Below are positions 58,170-64,000 of a stretch of 64,000 nt of DNA, in pieces; the first letter of the stretch is position 1; each line of letters opens with the position of its first letter. The stretch is from the NCBI GenBank assembly GCA_000818945.1, contig KN805402.1, positions 269,087 through 333,086 on the forward strand. Direction: 5' to 3'. This DNA is from Schizochytrium sp. CCTCC M209059 (lineage: Eukaryota > Sar > Bigyra > Thraustochytrida > Thraustochytriidae). Made by a program: the position numbers and the translations under genes. The notes beneath the pieces are model-generated. The model ran no database searches. It saw only the letters and a program-made list of their open reading frames with translations, and had not been told where the DNA came from.

Positions 58170-58430
58170 GTCTCCTTCTTTTTTTGATTAAAAACTACAA
58201 ATTATGCACAAAATATATTTCTTTTACTATGTTAATTCCTATAATTATTTAAATAAATTTAAAAATTATATAAAAGGTCTTAAACTAAATCACAAGTTAT
58301 ATTTTACAGTTTATTGACTAATATTATATATATTTGTAGTTTTCTCTAATTCTAATACTGATTTCATGATAATTTTGACTTTTTTTTTCAGAACACGAAA
58401 AGGCATTTAATGGTCATTTTTAGAAATTAC
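58170..58430. other. AT-rich island
   Basis: About 260 bases composed mostly of A and T, with TTTAAATAAATTTAAAAATT-like and ATTATATATAT runs, in a window that is otherwise GC-rich. Composition alone cannot tell whether it is a replication origin, a matrix-attachment site, a decayed element or simple spacer. Confidence 0.75.
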
Positions 58431-58556
58431 GCTCTCAAAAGTGACGTTGGAAAGATGATTGTAATGTGAGAAGCTAAATAGTGGTGCTAGAAGTGAAGAG
58501 GGGAAGCTTGGTTTAAATCTGATGCTCAGTAAGTCCTTGATAATCATTTGACCTGC

Positions 58557-58597
58557 GTGAGACGGCTGCACGGGCGCTTCACGCGAAGTCGTCTCAC
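58557..58597. repeat. Inverted repeat (hairpin)
   Basis: GTGAGACG (58557-58564) and its exact reverse complement CGTCTCAC (58590-58597) flank a 25-base GC-rich loop, just after the AT-rich island. Confidence 0.7.
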
Positions 58598-59885
58598 AGC
58601 CTGAATTTGACAGCTTGGAGTCTAAAAAATCAATGTATTTACCGTCTATCCATCATGTTTAAAGTAGAGTTTCAAGCCGTGCTGATTTGCTCTTTATTTG
58701 AGGTATTCGAGACCGAAAACAGCCTGGTGAATTTTTGCATTAATTTTGTTCGATTGCCTTTGATGCTCTGGAGAAGAAGTCGACCCCAGGCACTTTTGCT
58801 TTGAAGAGAGCGTTATTTTTTGATTGAACACCTTGCTTTCTTGCAAGACCTCATTCTTGATGCTGCTCGACGTCTTTGGACTACCTTATAAAGCTCGTTG
58901 GTGATGCGCCGCTCCTTGCGACGAGGAGTGGAAGGAAGCAAGCAAGCATTGATACTTCTGGGAAATGGAGGAACCGTAATGTAAGCAAACAGCAGCACCA
59001 GACAAACTGTGAGATTGATTGGGCTGAGCATTCGTGGGTACTCAGTCTCTTGTAGACCCGCCATGCCAACATCGTTCCAATCCAGAGAGAGCACTGGCTC
59101 GGGCGACAAGAAGAATACTCTAAGAGCGCTTGGTGTGTGAAGTAGGCTTTGTTTGGCCAAGAAATTGTCAATATGACGATCGAGTTCTTCCCTACATGTT
59201 CTGGACGAAGCTTTCAAAAGGTGGCGAGAGCATCAAACTCCATCAGCCACCCAGCTTTGTCTTACGAGACCCGAAACTACCCTTGCGATTACTACCGTAC
59301 GGAGTCCTTTCACTTAGCATAAAATCCATAATTTGCCACCAGCCATTTTGAAATACGATCAAATCGATGAACTGCTTGCTTCATGGATCAGTCCATCTGT
59401 GCTTCTTGCTTAGATGCGATTGTATTTCTAAGCAAATGTTCTCTGCAAACTCGTTCTTTCTTTCTTTCATCAGAACGGTCGAGAGGATGATGGTGCGTGC
59501 GGTTGACAGGCAGGCAGGCCTCTATCCGCAAAATTATCGTAACAGTGTCTCATGGAAAGTTTCACGACAGACGTTACGTATCATGTTGCTACGATCAGCA
59601 AGATCTCTGCATGATAGGCGTCAATAATGGAAAGGAAGATCTTGTTTGGTGAGCTCATTAAAATTGGGACTTTTCTTCCGATCTCCTTTTCCATGCGAAA
59701 AAGATCTCTCGAATTGTATTCTTGAAGAACACATGCACCTTCAACTAGCGCACACGTGAAAACGGAGAGAAAATGATGAATATTCGAGAAAGAAGAGAGA
59801 GTGTCCGTCTGTCTACAGTAACTCTTTGTACTTTAAAGTCAAATGCTTTCTATCTTTTCAATCACCGCTCTCTTGGTCAGCATTT

Positions 59886-60842
59886 TCACACATCGGCTTC
59901 ATCATCTGCATACTCATCATCTGCTCCAAGCGCAGGCATGGAAGGAAATCCGGGAAAAGTGGTTTCGCCAAGGTCGCGAGTGAAACCGAGAAAGAAGATT
60001 GTCAAGAATTGCAGCGCTGCGCAAGCCACGAGAAAGTAGAGACGGCGCTTGTGGCCTGTGTCCTCGTACGCTGGGGCAGGAACGGCTTGCTCCATGGTCC
60101 GATACACAAAAAATGCCATGCAAAGACAGAGGTAGAACATGACGACGTTGTAGACAGTACGTCCCAGGGAAATGCCGATAAAGAGATTGAGTGCCACGAG
60201 GACGTATTTGTACCCTGCAAAAGCGACCATATCAAGCAGTGCAGGCTTGACATCAGCGCCTCCTGGAAGCGAATAAAGGCTTCCTTTCATGGCTCCAATT
60301 TCTACCATGAGCACCAGTGTGCACGTACTAAAGGTGTTTTGGAGCACGTCCGGATTGAAGGACTTGGTGGTGCCCTTGAGTAGGCCAATAAAGAGAATGT
60401 AGGTAATGGAGGCCATTGTCGGGAGGTAGAGGTCTGGTGCGTTGACGTCGCCGATGGGGGGCGCGAAATCAATCGTGCGTGGCGCAGAAGGATCGTTGTT
60501 CATGGATTCGTCGTTGAAGCGAATACGAGCCCACTGGCGGTGACGCCAGGGGAAGATGAGCAGACCGAGTTTGCGAATGACATAACGATTGTCTACGTGG
60601 AAGTAATACCGTAGCGAGTTCCAAAAGGAGCTCGCGCCGGGCATGTACTTGTTTGTGAGCTGGGCCTGCATCTGCAGAAAGTTCTCTTTGGCGACGGACT
60701 GCAGCATTGGGTTTTCGGCAAGGTTGGCCATGTTCTGAAATCCAGCCATATTTGGCATGCCCGATTGCTGCTGATGTTGCGACTGCTGGCCATAGCCTCC
60801 GGCGTCGCCGCCGTGGCTGCTGCCTGGAGGAGGCGGGTACAT
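59886..60842 (-). CDS. YIF1: YIF1-family ER-Golgi transport protein
   Basis: 318 residues. A Gly/Gln/Met-rich cytosolic N-terminus (to about 80) leads to the signature YYFHVDNRYVIRKLGLLIFP and RHRQWAR, then DLYLPTMASITYILFIGLL, which is the YIF1 pattern. About five membrane spans follow to a short acidic tail. YIF1 pairs with YIP1 and works in COPII vesicle traffic between ER and Golgi. The ATG at 60842 begins MYPPPPGSS, typical for the family's disordered head. Confidence 0.93.
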   Translation of the reverse strand: MYPPPPGSSHGGDAGGYGQQSQHQQQSGMPNMAGFQNMANLAENPMLQSVAKENFLQMQAQLTNKYMPGASSFWNSLRYYFHVDNRYVIRKLGLLIFPWRHRQWARIRFNDESMNNDPSAPRTIDFAPPIGDVNAPDLYLPTMASITYILFIGLLKGTTKSFNPDVLQNTFSTCTLVLMVEIGAMKGSLYSLPGGADVKPALLDMVAFAGYKYVLVALNLFIGISLGRTVYNVVMFYLCLCMAFFVYRTMEQAVPAPAYEDTGHKRRLYFLVACAALQFLTIFFLGFTRDLGETTFPGFPSMPALGADDEYADDEADV

Positions 60843-60918
60843 GTTGCTTCTCCTCTCCTTTTGCTCTTCTTGCTGCTGCTTCCTTTTGCAGGTGGTCGTT
60901 CGAGTTGTCTGGCTCCTT

Positions 60919-60927
60919 CACGCACGC

Positions 60928-60959
<32 letters not shown>

Positions 60960-60960
60960 T
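60919..60960. repeat. (CGCA)n microsatellite
   Basis: About ten CGCA units directly upstream of YIF1. Confidence 0.9.
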
Positions 60961-61128
60961 ATAAGGGGGCGGTGGACAGTGGCGTGCGCGGTGCGGTGCG
61001 GTGCGGTGCGGTGTGACGCTGTGTCTTACTTGCTGCGCGTCTTTGGGTCCGGCGCGTGGGGCGAGCAAGCACAGCCTGGCAGCACCGGCGGGATGCGAGC
61101 GACACGCACCACTGTCAAGCCAAGCCAA

Positions 61129-61161
61129 GTCAGTCAGTCAGTCAGTCAGTCAGTCAGTCAG
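61129..61161. repeat. (GTCA)n microsatellite
   Basis: About eight GTCA units in the YIF1-SOD1 divergent region. Confidence 0.9.
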
Positions 61162-62361
61162 TTGCCGCAGCCAGCAGAGTGCCGCCGCTTCGTTCTTGAC
61201 GTACAACACTGCGTCGCGGCGGCGCAGCTCTCTCGAGTTGTTCTTTCTCTGCTGTCTCCCAGCTAATGATGCGCGTCGCGCGGCACAGCTTGAGGCACCC
61301 AAAACGGTGCGCATTCTGGAGCCTCTGCAAAAAGGGTTGCCCTTATTCCACAGGTTCTAGTCGATCGACGGAAACCCAACTTCTGGGCGCCTGCCGCGGG
61401 CAGCCAGGGCGCGCGCGCGGGCGGGCGGGCGGACGGACGGACGGACCGGTCACGGCCGGCGCTGCTCACGGCTGCCCGTCGCATCCCGCGGTCGAAGACG
61501 ACGGAGAGAGCGAGAGACTGGCGCGAGATGGGCCAAAAGCGAGGCCACGGGGCGTGCCGGGCATCATCCGCGATGGCATGCTCTCTGCTCTGCTCTGCTC
61601 TGCTCAGCCAGACCTAAGTTAGCTACAGAGAAGGTGAGCTGAGCTACACGCCAGTCCGCCCGAGCGCGACGGCTTGGCTCGCTTGCCTTTAGCTATTTGC
61701 CTGCTCGCTTGCTTGCCTGCCAGGCCGCGAGGGAGGGGCCGAGGGAGGCGCGCAGCGGAGAGCGCGCTCGCTGGCCCGCGCTGCGCTGTGCTGCGCATGC
61801 ATCTAGCTCCGCTGCTCGTCCTGGATGGAGTTCCTCCCTCGCCTCTTTCTCTCTATTTATTCTCTCTGCCTGGCAGTGGACGAACGCACTCCTGTGACGA
61901 CCGATGATCCTAAGGGAAAGAAAGCAGCAGACCCGGAACTGCTAAACAGAAGCAGAGCAAGCAGAGTACGTCCAGGCGACCTCGCGCGCGGCAGCCGCAA
62001 GGGAGATCGCAAGGGGTGAAGGGGAGGGGCGCGCTGTCGGGACGAAGGAAGCAAGCAAGCAAGGAAGGAAGGAGGAGGGACACCCGGCGGCCGCCTGTTT
62101 GGGCCGAGGCGCTCGCGACGAGAGAGACCAAGTCCAATCGCAGGGTCGGGACGACCTCGTCTTGGCGGTATCGAGTCAACGCCGCTGTGCTATTGTCCGT
62201 CAGATGACCGGCAGGATGCATGACAACGCGAAATGCGCCCCGACGCACGCGCCCTTTCTCTTGATCTCTCACTCTGTGCGTCCCACCTGCGCAAGGCTTG
62301 ATGACTGATGGACGCATTTCGATCTCGCAGGATTCGTTGAAAGAAAAGACAAGGAAAGATC

Positions 62362-62835
62362 ATGAGCGGTCGCGCCGTTTGCGTGCTTCGGAGCGGAGAT
62401 GGCGTCGAGGGCACCGTCGAGTTCTCGAGCTCCGGGAGCGCGACCCGTGTGACTGGCACAATCAGCGGGCTCAAGCCTGGCAAGCACGGGTTTCACATCC
62501 ATATGTGGGGCGATCTTTCGAACGGATGCGCCTCCACGGGCGGGCACTTCAACCCGCATGGAAAGACTCACGGCGGGCCGACATCCGAGGTGCGTCACGC
62601 TGGTGACCTGGGCAACATCGTTGCTGACGAGAGCGGTAAGGCTGCGGTGGACATTACGGACAAGCAAATTCCGCTTGAAGGCCCGCAGTCCATTATTGGC
62701 CGTGCCGTGGTCGTCCATGCCGGCGAGGATGACCTCGGCCAGGGCAACAACGACGAGTCCCTCAAAACGGGCAACGCTGGTGGCCGTGTCGCATGTGGCG
62801 TTGTCGCCATGGCGCCGCAGCCAGCGTCCATGTAA
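62362..62835 (+). CDS. SOD1: Cu/Zn superoxide dismutase
   Basis: 157 residues, the normal cytosolic length. The enzyme converts superoxide to hydrogen peroxide and oxygen. All metal ligands are visible: copper His45, His47, His62 and His119; zinc His62, His70, His79 and Asp82. The disulfide cysteines Cys56 and Cys145 and the active-site Arg142 (GGRVACGV) are also present. There is no signal peptide, so a cytosolic form is expected. The start MSGRAVCVLRSGDGVEG lies at the first beta strand. It is slightly longer than the animal enzyme at the C-terminus. Confidence 0.97.
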   Translation: MSGRAVCVLRSGDGVEGTVEFSSSGSATRVTGTISGLKPGKHGFHIHMWGDLSNGCASTGGHFNPHGKTHGGPTSEVRHAGDLGNIVADESGKAAVDITDKQIPLEGPQSIIGRAVVVHAGEDDLGQGNNDESLKTGNAGGRVACGVVAMAPQPASM

Positions 62836-63259
62836 ACGCTGCGATGCAGCATCATTCTTATAGGTTTGAGGTGCGTGCACAGTCGCATGCGAGGGAAAGG
62901 ACGCGATGCGCAAATGCTTCATAGCCCGGCTTTCTGTAAAAGCAAGAAAAACATCATTTTTACCCTCAACAATTCATGAAAAGCAGGACGTAGTAGACAG
63001 GACATGCGGTATGAAGATTCTGGCACGTCCCTTTTGTTATTTCCTCCAAACTTGTATTCTTACAATGCAAAAAGAAAACAATTTGCGGCTTTTCTGCTGA
63101 CCGAAAAGGACGTGAAGAAGGTCAGCAAGAGGGAAAAGATCATCGAAAACGAGAAGAGAAGAGAAGAATCATGTTGACGCACGCATGGATGAATGCCTGC
63201 CTCCTCTCCAACTCGAAGTGGACGTAAAGCTGCCGGAAAAAAAAGGTAAAAAAAAAACT
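62836..63259. other. Convergent 3' region between SOD1 and tRNA-His genes
   Basis: AT-richer 3' flank with A-runs near 63238-63257, which on the minus strand form the tRNA terminator. No gene seen. Confidence 0.6.
63248..63257 (-). terminator. Pol III oligo-T terminator
   Basis: Ten T residues on the minus strand start three bases after the discriminator base of the downstream tRNA-His. This is a strong RNA polymerase III stop. Confidence 0.9.
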
Positions 63260-63330
63260 TGCCTCCGGGCGGAATCGAACCACCGTCGTCACGGCCACAA
63301 CGTGACGTTCTACCATTGAACTACGGAAGC
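63260..63330 (-). tRNA. tRNA-His (anticodon GTG), downstream copy
   Basis: Folds as a standard tRNA: a 7-bp acceptor stem (GCTTCCG with CGGAGGC), D arm GTTC-AATGGTA-GAAC, anticodon stem TCACG/CGTGA with loop TTGTGGC (anticodon GTG), T arm GGTGG-TTCGATT-CCGCC and discriminator A. No intron and no encoded CCA. The internal B box GGTTCGATTCC is perfect. The base before position 1 is T, so the G(-1) of histidine tRNA must be added after transcription (Thg1 activity). Confidence 0.97.
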
Positions 63331-63359
63331 ATAAGAATGGAAGAAAGAATGAGTCAACC

Positions 63360-63430
63360 TGCCTCCGGGCGGAATCGAACCACCGTCGTCACGGCCACAA
63401 CGTGACGTTCTACCATTGAACTACGGAAGC
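63360..63430 (-). tRNA. tRNA-His (anticodon GTG), upstream copy
   Basis: Identical in sequence to the copy at 63260-63330, exactly 100 bases away in the same direction. The 29-base spacer after it has no run of four T on the transcribed strand, so the two may be read as one precursor. The base before position 1 is C, so G(-1) is not encoded here either. Confidence 0.97.
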
Positions 63431-64000
63431 GGGGGGAAATTGACTCATTCCTTGCTGAGCTAAGCCAGGGTCGCAGTCATTTATAAAGTAGGAAAAACGG
63501 ATTCAGCTGTCTTATTGCTTTGACTTCAATCTGGATGTTGATGCTGCGCTCGCTGCCAGTGCGTTGTGCTGCAAGGTGTTTTTAGCTTTTCAAAGTAGAA
63601 CGCCTTTTCTTTCGCATGATCTCACTACGAAAGTAAATGGAAACATGATGTTCCTGGATTGGGGCAACGGGTCCGTATTGCTTCGGTGGTCGATTGCTCG
63701 GGGAGTTGTTTCTTGAGGTATCGACGCTGCCACCTCAGAAGCTAACGCAGATACTTGTGCAGTTTAAATTTCGCGCTGCTTTCCTGTCCGTAATAGCAGA
63801 AGTGGTAACATCGAGACATGCTCACTTCATCAATAATCCCTCTCGCCGTAGCGTTGCTGCTCAAGTACAAGCGTGCATGTATCCGAATAGTGATGAAATG
63901 GATATTTCGTGTATCAGAGGCTGCGAGCGTCGTTCTCTGCACACCCGTTTTCATTGTTATAAACGTGACGAATGGCATGGACTGCCGAGATGCCCCCGCC
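63431..64000. other. Upstream flank of tRNA-His pair to window end
   Basis: Unique sequence of mixed composition. Only a 78-codon minus-strand frame (63742-63978) is present, with no recognised domain. Confidence 0.5.

Larger units (their letters stand above)
57052..59885. other. Gene-poor region with AT-rich island
   Basis: This is the longest stretch without a gene. It includes CCAT (57165-57189) and TGCC (57606-57633) microsatellites, an AT-rich core at about 58170-58430 and an 8-bp inverted repeat at 58557-58597. Short frames (58607-58804 on plus; 58813-59217 on minus, the latter with one hydrophobic segment) have no recognised domain. No transposase or terminal repeats were found. Confidence 0.6.
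60843..62361. other. Divergent repeat-rich region between YIF1 and SOD1
   Basis: Holds (CGCA)n (60919-60960), GTGCG units (60990-61012), (GTCA)n (61129-61161) and CTCTG units (61580-61605). A CTCGCAG acceptor-like site just before the SOD start (about 62331) could end a 5'-leader intron. No gene seen. Confidence 0.55.

Noticed and set aside
58813..59217. 134-codon minus-strand frame with one hydrophobic segment
   Set aside because: It opens with TTG. The first ATG (59064) leaves 83 residues with no recognised domain, so it is not convincing as a gene.
57052..59885. Possible transposon in the gene-poor stretch
   Set aside because: No transposase or reverse-transcriptase motifs, no long terminal repeats and no target-site duplication were seen.
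1..64000. CRISPR array, bacterial operons or viral insertions
   Set aside because: Tandem repeats here lack unique spacers. All recognised genes are eukaryotic, several with GT-AG introns, and no viral gene was recognised.

Overview
This is a nuclear eukaryotic window from a GC-rich, gene-dense genome. The support is direct. Genes with clear eukaryotic families alternate on both strands. Introns are few, short and GT-AG: NDUFS8, the rhomboid gene, NTA1, RPAP3 and the Dam1-like gene are the cases I could resolve. Two tRNA-His genes have internal Pol III boxes and lack an encoded CCA. Several genes belong to ciliary or flagellar modules (BBIP1 of the BBSome, soluble adenylyl cyclase, a MYCBP-associated protein), so the organism makes a flagellum at some stage. 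A free-living, flagellate-forming protist such as a labyrinthulomycete or other stramenopile would fit, but that placement is inference. No transposon, CRISPR array or bacterial operon was seen.

Layout. 1-8.1 kb: 5' part of eIF5B (-), NDUFS8 of mitochondrial complex I (-, three exons), an RCC1-repeat protein with an F-box-like start (+), and a NuSAP-like microtubule protein (-). 8.7-11.7 kb: a small multi-pass membrane protein (+), a rhomboid protease (-, apparently with a 12-nt first coding exon) and a 2H phosphoesterase of the AKAP7/LENG9 type (+). 12.3-31.6 kb: three very large plus-strand genes, namely a ZRANB3-like SNF2 helicase with C-terminal HNH nuclease, a MYCBPAP-family protein fused to a degenerate phosphoglycerate-kinase-like domain, and soluble adenylyl cyclase. 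32-49 kb: NTA1 N-terminal amidase (-), BBIP1 (+), a type II lumenal protein (-), ARV1 (+) overlapping tail-to-tail with a RecQ helicase (-), RPAP3 (+), CHMP5/VPS60 (-), a Dam1-like coiled-coil/winged-helix protein (-), an ornithine cyclodeaminase/mu-crystallin homologue (+) and AATF/BFR2 (-). 49.7-64 kb: a 1367-residue coiled-coil protein (+), an enoyl-CoA hydratase family enzyme (-), PIG-M (+), a 2.8-kb gene-poor stretch with an AT-rich island, YIF1 (-), Cu/Zn superoxide dismutase (+) and a tandem pair of identical tRNA-His genes (-).

Most genes are housekeeping and are not grouped by pathway. Thematic strands are genome maintenance (ZRANB3-like, RecQ), mitotic spindle (NuSAP-like, Dam1-like), cilium (MYCBPAP-PGK, sAC, BBIP1) and ER/Golgi membrane biology (ARV1, PIG-M, YIF1, CHMP5). 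The most unusual item is the MYCBPAP protein at 19.1-24.4 kb, whose C-terminal third reads as a whole phosphoglycerate kinase fold with its catalytic residues lost and acidic inserts added. Intergenic regions are full of short tandem repeats.
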